NCBI GenBank assembly: GCA_003427395.1
Contig: BFEA01000394.1
Coordinates: 1,337,253-1,372,543 of the forward strand
Reading direction: 5' to 3'
DNA from: Chara braunii
Taxonomy: Eukaryota > Streptophyta > Charophyceae > Charales > Characeae
DNA: 35,291 nucleotides
Shown here: positions 1 to 9,754 of the stretch, piece after piece
How positions within the stretch are numbered: the first letter of the stretch is position 1
How the letters are laid out: every line of letters starts with the position of its first letter
Translations under genes and position numbers: made by a program
Notes under the pieces: model-generated
What the model was told of the DNA's origin: nothing
Databases searched by the model: none
The model's input: the letters and a program-made list of their open reading frames with translations, nothing else

Positions 1-40
<40 letters not shown>
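1..40. repeat. (GT)n microsatellite
   Basis: Twenty perfect GT dinucleotides open the window. A related imperfect (CA)n tract follows at about 125-215. No gene is visible here. Confidence 0.98.
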
Positions 41-42
<2 letters not shown>

Positions 43-124
43 ATGTTGTCATATTCGCTATACACTAAAAAAAGGATGACTTTGCCAGACTTTCACCGAC
101 ATATCAGGAGGTTGAACCCCTAAT

Positions 125-215
125 ACACACACACACACACACACACGCATACCCACATATCGCACACACTCTGATACACAGACACACGCACACATACACG
201 CAAACACACGACTCT
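125..215. repeat. imperfect (AC)n tract
   Basis: An AC-rich stretch begins with a pure (AC)n run and decays into CACACA interrupted by G, T and A. It lies between the opening GT repeat and a 16-base poly(A) at 266-281. Reading frames across it give cysteine- and valine-rich low-complexity peptides with no support as a gene. Confidence 0.9.
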
Positions 216-297
216 TAAAGCAGCAAGGGGGGTTCAGGGACACAGGCCTATGCCCCCCGACCCTTAAAAAAAAAAAAAAAAGACGTTCTCGCCTACG

Positions 298-323
298 CGA
301 ACACATTCGGGCGAACGTGTTCG
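298..323. repeat. 26-bp near-perfect palindrome
   Basis: CGAACACATTCG at 298-309 pairs with CGAACGTGTTCG at 312-323 around a GG centre, 11 of 12 positions complementary. It sits just right of poly(A) 266-281. Similar GAAC/GTTC palindromes occur near the other end of the window (34964-34995). Function unknown. Confidence 0.8.
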
Positions 324-359
324 CGTTCGGCAACGAACGAGAACAACGTGCAACGCAAC

Positions 360-3110
360 TTGGGACTAACTTCTGACGCCTACTTTGATAGTTAAAACTG
401 GAGATAGGTTACATGATCTTCCTTTGAAGGTGGTATCATGAACTATCGGTAGTACTAACTTCTAGTAGGGTCAGTCCTACCACATCCCATCATCTATCTC
501 ACCTACCTATAGCTCCAACACTTAGCGAGCATCAAAAGTAACTAAGCTATCAAAAAGATGCCCAAGATGAGTGTTTGAAAACATGCATAAACAAACACCT
601 CTCTCAGTCCCACATCAGTGTAATCCAAATAGTTCGTTAATCTCTCAATTCTTTGACCCTCAGTAACGCCCTTTCCTATGGCATAGGATCAGACCGCCCC
701 AACTTAGAGGTACACGTCTGACCTGTCTAAGCAAAACAAATAGGGTACGTACAACTAAATTGCCCCAACTTAGGAGTATATATAGCTTACATGACTGGAA
801 CATATGTCCACACTGCCCCAACTTAAGGGTATGCCTGACCCAACATAAACTGTGCACATAAAGCATATGACCAAACCGCCCTAACTTAAGGGTACGCTTG
901 GATTCCGCTTAACAGACGACATGAGGCATATGACTAGACCGCCCTAACTTAAGGGTATGCCTAGTCAGCCTTAAACGAAGTTTACGTTGGGCATAGGATT
1001 AGGCTGCCCCAACTTATGCCTAACCTGCCTAAACAAACACAAACGATGAGTGGCCAGACCGCCCTAACTTAAGGGTACGTCCAACCTACATGACATCAAC
1101 GACAAGGGCATATCGCTAGGCCGCCCAAACTTAGGGGTGCGCCTAGTTAGCCTAAAAAGTTTAAGTTACATAAGGTAATGCGATCAGACCGCCCTAACTT
1201 AAGGGTACGCCTGATCTGCCTAAACAAGTTATGGACTACGTATGACTAAGCCGCCCCAACTTAGGGGTACGCTTAGCCTCCATGACAACAGTTTAAACAA
1301 CCATAAATACTTAGTACAAACTTTATAACTTCCTTTCTTCTTAAGCAGATGGTCATACCTACCCAACTTAGGGAGACATCCAACCCCGCCTTGTGTTTAA
1401 AAGGGGAAATAAAAGATGGTTTATACTAACTCTCTGCCCCTTTTGTATTATCACGAGCAAAGGACTGAACCGCCATAACTTAAGGGTACGCTCAGTCTGT
1501 CCGGGTTACCTTCATTTCATATTCTTCATTTGTCTCCCCTCCCTTTTTGTTCTACTTGACTTACTGACTGATGTTCCCAACTTAGGGTGCCCGGTCTGCC
1601 AGATAATATAAATTCATATAATATATGTATCAAGTTTTATACTTTGGTTGACCATTAAGTTCACAGCTCATGACTAAGCCACCCCAACTTAGGGGTACGC
1701 TTAGTCTAATGCCCTTGTCCCCCTCGGAAGAAAACATACACAGAACTGGGTCTACGCAACTTATAATATCCCCAACTCTGTTTTCAACAACCCAAAATAA
1801 AATTGAGGATTCCGAGCTTTCCCAGCTTAGGGTGTCCGTCCTCCTGTTTAGAAACCCTTAAAAGCAACAGCGACTGGTCCGTCCAACTTAGGATAGGCCT
1901 TGTACTAAAACGTCACACATTCCGCCCAACAAACAAAATAAAACATAGCGCGGAACCCACTCAACTTAGAGGGATTCAGCCTTGGGTTGACCCGGTTAAA
2001 CGCATGCAAAATACCTTCCTCCCGCCTTCCCCGTTTTCCCTTTTCTTAATTCAAACAGATAAAATATCCGACTTTCACACATAATTAATCCCTTTCAGTT
2101 CACAGTGGTTCAAGAAATGAAGTACAGACACTATAAAGTCAAAAATATATAGTCTTTATTATGGTCTCAGTCTGCAAAAGGTAATAGATGTAGGGGAATA
2201 CGGGATCTCAAGAGTAAATCGAAGTTATACTTGAGTGTTCTCTGCTTCCAGAACCCCGCGTGGGCTCTGGCAGAGCTCCCGCAATCTGTCGGAGGACCTC
2301 CCAAAAGGTCTTGCTGCAGTCCTATGGATTGCAATCCTTCCTGCCGCCCTCCTCTCGTAACCTTAGACTAAACTTGGAGTAAGAAGGGCAAAATGAGATG
2401 TCATTTAGTCTCTCAGATACAGGAGGGGACTGTGCTCTCAGACTCCCGTGAGAGGGCCTTAAATTATTGAATCGCCTGAGGGCCCCGCAATGGCGGCCAA
2501 ATCACCACCCGTACGTAAAATAAGTGACCCTCTAACGAGTTCCTAAGTCGCAACAATAACCCCCTTGTAGAGTTCAACCACTCCCTCAAGCAACAATGTC
2601 GTTCCCTCTTAGTGAATCGTCGTTATGTAGCCTAGAAAGATGGTGTTCAAATAGAGCATATGCTGGTGCTCTATTGGAAGTAAGGATAAAAAGACGGCGA
2701 ACTCAACGAAAATCCTGCGCACAACAACTATGCCCAGCAAGTGCTTTTGCAAGTGTTCAGTGTAACACAACGTGTATAACAAATACACGGCATCTGCGCA
2801 GAACGAAGATCTTAGTGCAGCAACTAAGTAATGTGCACAGCAGCGCACGTAGCAAGGGCCCATCAGATGCACAGTGAGTGCGCAGTGAAATCCTTCTCCC
2901 AATAACGTCAACACTTATACTGACTACAATGGTCATTCCAATCCAACAGTAAGACTACTGAGGGTAATAGCCCATTGCAGCAGCTGTAACAATCTCAACC
3001 ACCGCACTGGCCTCAGCAACGGGTCAAAAGACAAGAATACCTTGCCACATCAACCCGTTACAAGGGCGGCTGCAGCACTGTGATCACTTAGCAGTAGTAC
3101 TAGAAATCCA
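360..3110 (-). mobile_element. copy D: truncated, diverged LTR-related repeat
   Basis: This stretch is collinear with the right-hand parts of LTR copies A, B and C. It has the lead-in with 'agctc..agcacttagcgagc'-like wording, then the hairpin array (about 676-1990), then a block at about 2160-2510. That block contains the GGCAGAGCTCCCGCAATC motif and the motif 'GCCTGAGGGCCCCGCAATGG', both shared with B at 20255-20475 and in near-identical form with A and C. The left half of the repeat, including the TGTCG terminus, is missing. The minus strand is assigned only because the related intact LTRs serve a minus-strand element. It is more diverged than A and C are from each other. No coding sequence is present. 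Confidence 0.75.
676..1990. repeat. AACTTA-loop hairpin array in copy D
   Basis: About seventeen units, each built as variable arm - CCG - inner stem - AACTTA - inner stem - TACG - complementary variable arm. Typical inner cores are CCCTAACTTAAGGG and CCCCAACTTAGGGG. Perfect outer arms are seen at 689-694/716-721, 931-937/961-967, 999-1004/1018-1023, 1116-1121/1141-1146, 1182-1187/1211-1216, 1246-1251/1271-1276, 1463-1468/1492-1497, 1672-1679/1699-1706 and 1954-1959/1983-1988. The arm sequences differ between units while complementarity is kept. Spacing between units is irregular, 60 to 200 bases, with unrelated A/T-rich sequence between them. Open frames across the array have no coding support. 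Confidence 0.92.
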
Positions 3111-3564
3111 CACGGCACGCTGAAGCTTTAGTTAAAACAACTTTTGTTCTGGCTTGGAAATAGCAGCAGTCTTACAAGCCACCCTTTGCCCGTATAGATG
3201 GTCAGCGGAGCGCGGGAGAGTAGTGGTCGAACTGTGGCACGATAGGCCGTGATCGACAAACGGAGCGCCCAACTGTAGGTACGTTTCTTGTCTCCTCTTC
3301 TTCATTTTTTTTCCTGCCGCTAATCCTCTTTCCTCTCGTTTACTCAGTTTGTTTCTTCTCCTACCTGGTGCACCTGTTCTCGATCTCAATAATAGTCAAT
3401 GAGCATATTCCGATCAACAGGTAAGTCCCTCACCCTGCCGCCGTACTCACGCTATCTTCCTAATAAAGATGGCCTTAAAGGAGTCGAGCATGATTACGGA
3501 GATACGAATGGTCATGGGCTCGCGAACAAAGGACAACAATATCCGTGATGACGGCGACGAACGG
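3111..3564. other. flank left of LTR A
   Basis: No gene is visible in this 450-base stretch. It has a CAGGTAAGT splice-donor-like string at about 3418. It ends in AACGG (3560-3564), immediately left of the LTR terminus TGTCGAG. AACGG would be the left half of a 5-bp target duplication, but its partner cannot be found because the right end of LTR C is unresolved. Confidence 0.45.
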
Positions 3565-4162
3565 TGTCGAGCGCATCGGTCCGGCACCGCACCAGGGCAG
3601 CGCGGGACCCTCCCAGCCGCGTCACGCAGGAGTTGTTTTAAATCCTTCGTCGCAAATCGCACATGTGGAGCTTCCTTAAGCCGCTCCGGCCAAGTGCGCC
3701 AGCCATACCTCTCGTGAGCCCCTACGACAGGATAGGGCCTACGCAAGGCACGACTTACCTACACCTTACGGGAGCTGTCACCTCCCTTCGGTGGGCGTAT
3801 CCTCGCCGAGTTACCAGTCCACAGTACGAAAGCTAATCAGTTGCAATCGCAGAGGTGGACCAGCCGAGGGCGTTTCTCGTTCGCTGTAGCATAAGGGGTA
3901 TGCGCGGTAATACGCCTCTATCGGACCCGCATGCGAACCGGCATCATGGGGGGCTGAAGTCCCAAGCGCGGCTCGTCGTCAGTCGACTAGGACGCATCCT
4001 ACACACCATGCGCACACCACTTTACAAACACAAAAATAAAACCCACACACGCACGTACGAAACAATACAACATAAACAACGCGACAACGCTCCTAGCCCC
4101 TCGGTAGCCGTCCCATAACTTTCCAATGCGGAGTTCGGATAGGCGTTGTGCATGAGACTTAA

Positions 4163-4169
4163 TATAAAA
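4163..4169 (+). promoter_or_regulatory. TATAAAA box on the plus strand of LTR A
   Basis: TATAAAA lies in CTTAATATAAAACCGCGC. The same position in copy B is TATAAAA (17112-17118) and in copy C TATAAA (28612-28617). It points along the plus strand, antisense to gag and pol. A promoter role is inference from the motif and its conservation only. Confidence 0.3.
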
Positions 4170-4293
4170 CCGCGCGGACGCAGGGCTATCGCATATCGAT
4201 TTGCAATGCAAACATGCGCAACCAGACGCAATGAAGGCGTACTATGAGGTACCCATACTCACGCGGTCCCCGTTAATCGTGAGGGTCGCGTTC

Positions 4294-4398
4294 GACACTC
4301 AAGTGTCGGCTGACACGCGCCTTGAGGGTTAATCTCTCAACGCTGGACAACCGCCATGCGCGGTTGAAGACCACACCCTCTTCTGCACCCTGTGCAGA
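4294..4398. other. chain of perfect stem-loops in LTR A
   Basis: Four consecutive stems lie within 105 bases: GACACT/AGTGTC (4294-4299/4302-4307), TTGAG/CTCAA (4322-4326/4336-4340), CAACCGC/GCGGTTG (4348-4354/4360-4366) and TCTGCAC/GTGCAGA (4382-4388/4392-4398). Three of them persist in copy C; the second is altered there (CTCGA for CTCAA). C also has GACAGCTT/AAGCTGTC (28858-28865/28867-28874). A further 8-bp stem, TGTCGTGA/TCACGACA, lies at 4852-4859/4872-4879. Whether the structure acts in RNA is unknown. Confidence 0.7.
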
Positions 4399-5484
4399 GG
4401 GGTTGAGTAGAAAACTTTAAGCTGTCGTAGCGGTCGAACATCAAGGGGTTTGACTTTGACGGCTACCACGGATTATAACGCCCAACCATAAAAACTCCAA
4501 AGAGCAAAAGATAAGGAATAGGCCGAAGGTTTCATGCCTACTAAACAAAATCATAGCCCTGGGGTACCCTCCCTTTTTCCGCGCGGCGTTGGCGGCTTAT
4601 AGCAATCTCAAACATTCGCTCATATGCGTCCGTCCCTTTACAATCCCATAACTTTTTACACACTATGGCAGTAAAACGTCGCGCGCGAGATTTTAATATA
4701 AAGTCGCGCAGCCGAGGACCTATTTCATACCAACCCGCGATGCAGGCGTACGCATGCAGTCGCAACGATTGCGTACTATATAGTGTCCATAATCAAGCGG
4801 TCCCTCGTGGATTCGAGCACCGCTTATGACACTTAAGTCTCAGGCTCGAAGTGTCGTGAGGGTCTGATCCTTCACGACATTGCACGACTGAAAGGAATTG
4901 CCGTCCAGCCGCCATGAGACCTCCGACCTTTGGTCTGAGCGTCTCGGTAGGCAAGGCAAATAGGCTCTGCGGGAGGGAAAACCCCTTCCCTGCAGAGCCT
5001 AGGGCTTGGGATGTCCTGGACAAGAACCTCGAATCTCGGCCCAGGACCAACGTCCGACTAAGAAAAATCCTTAAGGAGTAAAACCAAATAAAAGGAAGGG
5101 TCTTCCCTAGGCCTTTTTTAGTATTAACCCCTGAGCAGGCTTTTAGTACGGGGCCCTTTTAGCCAATGCAAGTATTCATCCCAAGTATACTCATATATAT
5201 GCATATACAACAGGGGGAAGTATGTGACGATCACTTCTCACAGTCTCATTGGGGCCCTCACAGCCATACGTATATATGTGATCGCAGGCAACCACATCCA
5301 GAATCTGATTCATAGCACATACCTGCGAATCACATCAACGAGTCAATCAACAGCCCACACACTACACGGGGTCAACCCCAACCATCTTCAACACTCATAC
5401 CCCTCGCTTTAGCCATGCAAGCCCCAACCTCATGTCCAACCACACCTTAATTAAATACTCTGTACCTTTGTTAAATGACCATTC

Positions 5485-5490
5485 AATAAA
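5485..5490 (+). promoter_or_regulatory. AATAAA polyadenylation-like signal on the plus strand
   Basis: AATAAA lies in CCATTCAATAAAAGT, conserved in B (17896-17901) and C (29931-29936). It is antisense to gag-pol. Together with the upstream plus-strand TATAAAA it could bound an antisense transcript of about 1.3 kb. That is inference; such motifs are common by chance in A/T-rich DNA. Confidence 0.3.
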
Positions 5491-5603
5491 AGTTCAGGTA
5501 AAACCTTAATGAAACAATAAAATCACCAGGGCTAAAGCCTTTTAGGTCGAGTGAGGAAGGTGAGTTGGAATTGAGTCGTAAACGGACGAATCGGCAACCG
5601 ACT

Positions 5604-5620
5604 TGTTATCAGTGATAACA
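5604..5620. promoter_or_regulatory. conserved 17-bp palindrome in LTR A
   Basis: TGTTATCA-G-TGATAACA is an 8+1+8 perfect inverted repeat. It is exactly conserved in B (18015-18031), although flanking bases differ, and in C (30050-30066). Such symmetry is typical of a dimeric protein-binding site or a short RNA hairpin. No binding protein can be named. Confidence 0.6.
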
Positions 5621-5823
5621 GATAATGGTCCTCAAGGGATCAAGCGGAATCTAGTCCTGACCTTGAATCAGACAACCCAAAGGACCTGTAACACAAGACA
5701 GGTTCAATGCCCAGACTAAAATCATCAGCATATGGGGGATACACCTCCATAGCATACCTCCATATAACACTCTCTAGCGCCACCTGTCGAAAATAATATA
5801 AATCCTCTGAAAACAGAAAAATT

Positions 5824-6370
5824 TCGGCAGCGCTTCCCGTATGAAAAGTGCCCTCTCATAATTTATATAAGCCTAGATATGAAATCAGAAATAATCCTTG
5901 ACTCTGCAAAGTCCAAATTTTGTCTAACTCCCTGAATTAGCAAAATTTTGGGCAGCACTCCCTTTAGAAAAAAAGGATTCCCAGAATTTTACTAAGCCAT
6001 ATATGAAATCTAGACAAGTTGAACTTTTGAGAAGTCAGAAATTTGACTAACTCCCCGGATTAGCAAAACTTTGGGTAGCACTCCCTTTNGAANAGGAGGC
6101 TTTCCAGATTTTTACTAAGCCAGATATAATGAAAGGACAAGTCAAGCTTTGACAAACCCAACTTTTGACTAACTCCCCGAATTAGTAAAAATTTGGGCAG
6201 CACTCCGTTTAGAAAAGGAGGTTTTCCAAATTTTTACGAAGTNAGAAAGACAAGTCAAGTTTGGACAAGGCAAAATTTGACAAACTCTTTGGATTTGTAG
6301 AAATTTCGGCAGCGCTTCCCGTAGAAAAAGTGGNTTGTNAAGATTTATACAAAGCCAAGTGTAAGAAAAN
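5824..6370. repeat. about 120-bp tandem array with hairpin, LTR A
   Basis: About five units share the wording AAATTTGGGCAGCACTCCC, then TTTAGAAAAGGAG, then a TACTAAGCCAGATAT-like segment and a CTAACTCCC(T/C)GAATTAG segment. The first and last units have the variant GGCAGCGCTTCCCGT. The same array is at about 30270-30816 in C and in diverged form at about 18288-18990 in B. Several N bases fall inside it. Noncoding. Confidence 0.85.
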
Positions 6371-6649
6371 ATTCCAGAAAATGCGAAAATGGACCTAAGT
6401 AAAAAAAACTTAGCTTAGAAAATGCAGGAATTGAAACGAACTCCTATGGCTCTAGCACGTNGCGAGCGACTAAAATAACTACCTATCAAACTGAAACTCA
6501 GACTAANTAGTAGTCTCACTCAGTCACATGCAGACCAAACCACAAAGGTAAGTACTCTCACCATCTCAAAGTCAACCTCAACAAACAATACTTCATGATC
6601 TCTTAATGATTTAACCTATTAACCCTTGCTTACACAAGGCATAGGTCAG

Positions 6650-7575
6650 GCCGCCTGAACTTACNGAACANCTCAACTTAGCCAGGTCTAAAGTGAGAAT
6701 ACCTAAACTTATAGAGCGTTCTGACTTGGCCAAATATACACAAACAGAGGGCACAACTACCTTTCTCTTCTTNGGGCNNATGACTAGACCACTCTANTCG
6801 CCCNNGACTGTTTAAAGTATCCANGTTATANATATTTATNTTTACCTTTGTCTTTTAAGGCTGCATATNACTGAACTAACTTAAGTTCAGCCTGCCCCAG
6901 NTTACCATCAATTTTATTCTTAGTTGTACTCTCTTCAAGTTGTGATACGGTTATAATNAGACCACCTAANNTTANAGANNAGTNTGATTAGCTCNTTCTT
7001 AGATANAGTAGTAATAAAGTATAGCCAAATTATAACCATTGGGTTNCAGCATNTGCGAGGCNTTGAGCCAGACCCCCTGAACTTACAGAANGGCCTTAAC
7101 TCTCTNCNAGATTCGTTTCTATCTGANCCATTATGTGTGTGGCATCGAGTCAAACCCCCTNAACTTACANAANGGTNTGCCTCTNGCCAANATTAATTCT
7201 TCAGAATAAAGAGCAGGAAGAGACGGAGCCTCCTGAACTTACAGAACAACNCGGTCTCCTCGTTCAGAAACCAAAGAAGCAAGTAAAATCCCAATGAAAA
7301 CAAAGCAACCCAAGGCACCAAAACNTATTGAGCGCCCTGAGTCCTTNGAAAATCAAACACAGTCAAACCCCTCATAGAGCAATTAGGCCACCTGAACTTA
7401 CAGAACAGCCTGACCCTCCATGCAAACCATATCACTGGGTCTCCCCAAACTTATGAGGACATCNCAGCCTTCANAGTAACCAGACCCCCTAAACTTATAG
7501 AAGGGTCTGACTTCTCCATGCAAAACCAAAATAAAACAANGCACAGGAGTTNCCCAAACTTATGGGGACTCCCCA
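6650..7575. repeat. AACTTA-loop hairpin array in LTR A
   Basis: About ten units are centred on AACTTA. Inner stems are CTG/CAG (7077-7079/7086-7088; 7233-7235/7242-7244; 7392-7394/7401-7403), CTA/TAG (6703-6705/6712-6714; 7489-7491/7498-7500) and CCCA/TGGG (7553-7556/7563-7566). Outer arms include GAGAC/GTCTC (7220-7224/7254-7258), CAGACCC/GGGTCTG (7481-7487/7503-7509) and GGAGT/ACTCC (7546-7550/7568-7572). Many N bases reduce certainty for some units. It sits at the same place in the LTR as the arrays in B and D. Confidence 0.88.
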
Positions 7576-8590
7576 GCCTTAACGACCNGTCAACCATCAT
7601 NCAAATCATACCCCCATCCTGCCTTTNCCCTNGATGCANTTNTTTTCAACAGTCTGACTTCATACAACCAACAAAAGTTGAAACTNAGACTTGAGCANAC
7701 ATTCCTTACTTAGTATTGTTCAGTGTCTTGAAAGTCAAACCAAAAATAAAGTAAGGCTGCACGTCATGTATTCAGTCAAAGATGCATCAGGTAATACAAA
7801 TAGGGGTTATAGGGTGGGTGTATAGAGGGGAAACGCAAAGGTTACCTGTCAATTCTCTGCCTCNAGAGCCTCGCCTAGGCTCCGGCAGAGCTCCCNCAAT
7901 CGGTGGGTTGANTCCTCACAGAGTCTTGATGCGGTCCTACGGGTTGCNATCCCGCCTGNCGCCTTCCCCTCAGAACAGGACTAGACTTAGAGTAAGAAGG
8001 GTAGAAAGAGATGGTTTTGAGACTCTCAGATACAAGAGGGGTGCTCTCNNNCTCGCAGGAGAGGGCCTTGTAACCTTCNGCGCCTGAGGGCCCCTCAATG
8101 ATGGCCAAGTAGCAGCTTGNAGATAAGTCAACTGCCAGAAGTCAAAACCTCTGACAACCCTCCGGATCGCAGCACTATCCTCCTCTAAATGAATCAGCCG
8201 TAGTAGCCCGCAACCGTTACAGCCTCTATCTTTACCTGGGTTGAGCCTGCGGTCAACCTCCCGTTGGCCCAGCTGCCATTGTATAGCAGACTGCAATAGT
8301 CAGTGGCTGGCGCCGCAGTACTCAATGGAACACAGCAGTCACCAGTTGCGCCCAGCTAACCGAAATTGTACGCCTGCTCATCATGGTCAACGGTATTTGA
8401 GCCTAGTCACAAAGGCGCAGCTGCAGCTCGCCCCCAGCCTTCAATAACAGTTTGCATGCAGAATGCAGCTCACGTTCTCTCCTACTAACCTCGCTACCTA
8501 CCAACCCACCTCGACAGCTAACAGTACCATAGTGTTCGCCCTATACCAACTGTAGAACCCAATACTTCGATCATCCGATTCCTTCGAGAA

Positions 8591-9306
8591 TCGGGTAATC
8601 TATTCGTCCTTCCCTCGTTTTGTTTCGTATGTATCTGACGTGAATTTCGCGCCAGATTCACTCGGTCTCCCTTATCCCCCACGCACCACCTTCTCTGTAG
8701 TCCTCTTACTCGGCTATCCTAAAGCTACGACTAACCCTTAGATCATACTAATCCCGACTCATACCCTCACTATCGCCTCTTCACTCACTGGCCGTCACTG
8801 AGAAAACGAGTGGGCTCGTTAGCCTCACTCCCGTCGTTCCCGCCATCGTCATAGCTCGCGCGCTCGTCTTTCTTCACACCTCCCCTTTTTCTCTCTCGCC
8901 GTTCTGACCGCCCTACTGAACTCGCAACAAGCCGAAAACTCGGTTCCGCACCCCTCCCTTTGTGTCGCCCCTGTGCACTACTTTCTCCCCTATCCTTTCC
9001 CATATCACTCCCATCGCCAATCCGCCTCCACCATCGACTTCGCCTCGGTCGGAACCCCTCCGAATGGTTATCCCGTCGTCCGATCCTGCAGAGAAGCGAG
9101 CGCGCTGCACCTCTCAGCCTGCGCCTCGCCTCCCCTTCTTCACCTTAGTGCTCGAACGCACTTTGGCGCGAATCCGGTACTCGCTTTCTTTTCTTCCTCC
9201 TTGTGTTATCGTCAGCAACAACTAGCGCTCCGCGATTCGGATAGCGCCAAAGTCGAATTCAAACAATGACCAGACGAAAGCAAAAGCGAAAAAAAATCCT
9301 CTCCTA
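8591..9306. other. pyrimidine-rich noncoding stretch right of LTR A homology
   Basis: No protein gene is supported; the short frames here are serine/proline-rich and overlap in several phases. A run of pyrimidines at 8879-8897, which reads AGAGAAAAAGGGGAGG-like on the minus strand, directly follows CACA. It would suit a polypurine tract next to a 3' LTR ending at 8878. That boundary cannot be confirmed, because C does not share the preceding sequence and the first minus-strand bases (TGTGAAG) do not match the TGTCGG end of copy B. Confidence 0.35.
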
Positions 9307-9375
9307 CTTATGCGCGTTACCCCTGCGCAAAGGCCACGCTACTCTGTTCCAATTTTTGCAGATGTCCCGAAGGAC
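9307..9375 (-). pseudogene. U6 snRNA-like fragment 1 (degenerate)
   Basis: On the minus strand it begins GTCCTTCGGGACATC, the U6 5' stem. It goes on through an AAAAATTGGAACAGAG-like stretch and GCGTGGCC to TTTGCGCAGGGG, then decays. Compared with canonical U6 the ACAGAGA-AGATTAGCATGG core is shortened by two small deletions. There is no run of T at the 3' end and no U6 promoter elements upstream. It is a pseudogene by these criteria. Confidence 0.7.
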
Positions 9376-9514
9376 TTTTTGCTGCGGCAGGGTTCTCGCA
9401 GCGCCCCCCCTCAGAGGCCGCCTGATATCGCTCGGCTCTGTTGATTTTCCCCGCGAACCCGGCCTCATTCCTATCCGGGTTCTGACGACGCCTCTACAAC
9501 CAGGCCGGCACGTG

Positions 9515-9515
<1 letters not shown>

Positions 9516-9565
<50 letters not shown>

Positions 9566-9655
9566 CCCCCCGGGTTTTTTCCCCCCCCCCCCCCCCCTCC
9601 TCCCCCCCCCCCCCTTCCTTTTTTTTTTTTTTTTCTCCTCCCCCCCCTCCTCCCC

Positions 9656-9706
<51 letters not shown>
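9516..9706. repeat. 191-bp T/C homopolymer tract
   Basis: Long T runs alternate with C runs, with only one A (9562) and a GGG (9572-9574). On the minus strand it is an A/G tract. It may be a genuine low-complexity insert, a decayed poly(A) tail with slippage, or a sequencing or assembly artefact. The phenylalanine/proline reading frame across it is not a gene. Confidence 0.85.
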
Positions 9707-9709
<3 letters not shown>

Positions 9710-9754
9710 GCCTACCGCGAGTATCTATCCCCTGCCCCAGCCGTTCTCCTGCAG

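Larger units (their letters stand above)
4108..4880. repeat. diverged tandem duplication within LTR A
   Basis: Two related segments lie at about 4108-4300 and about 4640-4880. Both begin with CCCATAACTTT, then carry an AATATAAA box, then GCAATGCAAACATGCGCAA or a relative of it, a GCGTACTAT motif and a GCGGTCCC motif. Copy C has the same pair (about 28556-28750 and 29091-29300). Copy B has one (about 17060-17300). The duplication therefore predates the A/C split, or was lost in B. No protein is encoded. Confidence 0.75.
3565..8590 (-). mobile_element. LTR copy A (3' LTR of the outer Ty3/gypsy-like element)
   Basis: It starts with TGTCGAGCGCATCGG, the same terminus as copy C at 28014 and, with one change, copy B at 16515. 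In C this terminus abuts a primer binding site, which fixes it as an LTR edge. Outside the identical block, A and C look about 97% alike by eye; B is clearly more diverged. In order on the plus strand A holds a structured block (about 3990-5060), a conserved palindrome (5604-5620), a 120-bp hairpin array (about 5824-6370), an AACTTA hairpin array (6650-7575) and a C-rich right part. The right edge is uncertain: A and C stop matching near 8590, and B suggests the LTR may run further. Relative to C, about 1052 bases (C 32915-33966) are missing at 8468/8469, with a CAG at both ends. Confidence 0.8.

Noticed and set aside
676-1990. Hairpin arrays as CRISPR
   Set aside because: The spacing is irregular, the repeats are short imperfect palindromes with changing arms, the setting is eukaryotic LTR DNA, and no cas genes are present.
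4425-4475. Covarying stem GTAGC/GCTAC in A against GTGGC/GCCAC in C
   Set aside because: The pairing registers are shifted relative to each other, so this is not compensatory change at the same positions.
6935-7435. Minus-strand frames rich in X residues
   Set aside because: They cross the hairpin array and many N bases, and the repeated LFCKFR wording is only the translated repeat core.
8879-8897. Polypurine tract fixing the right edge of LTR A at 8878
   Set aside because: The sequence is suitable, but no second LTR copy confirms the edge and the terminal bases do not match the copy B end.
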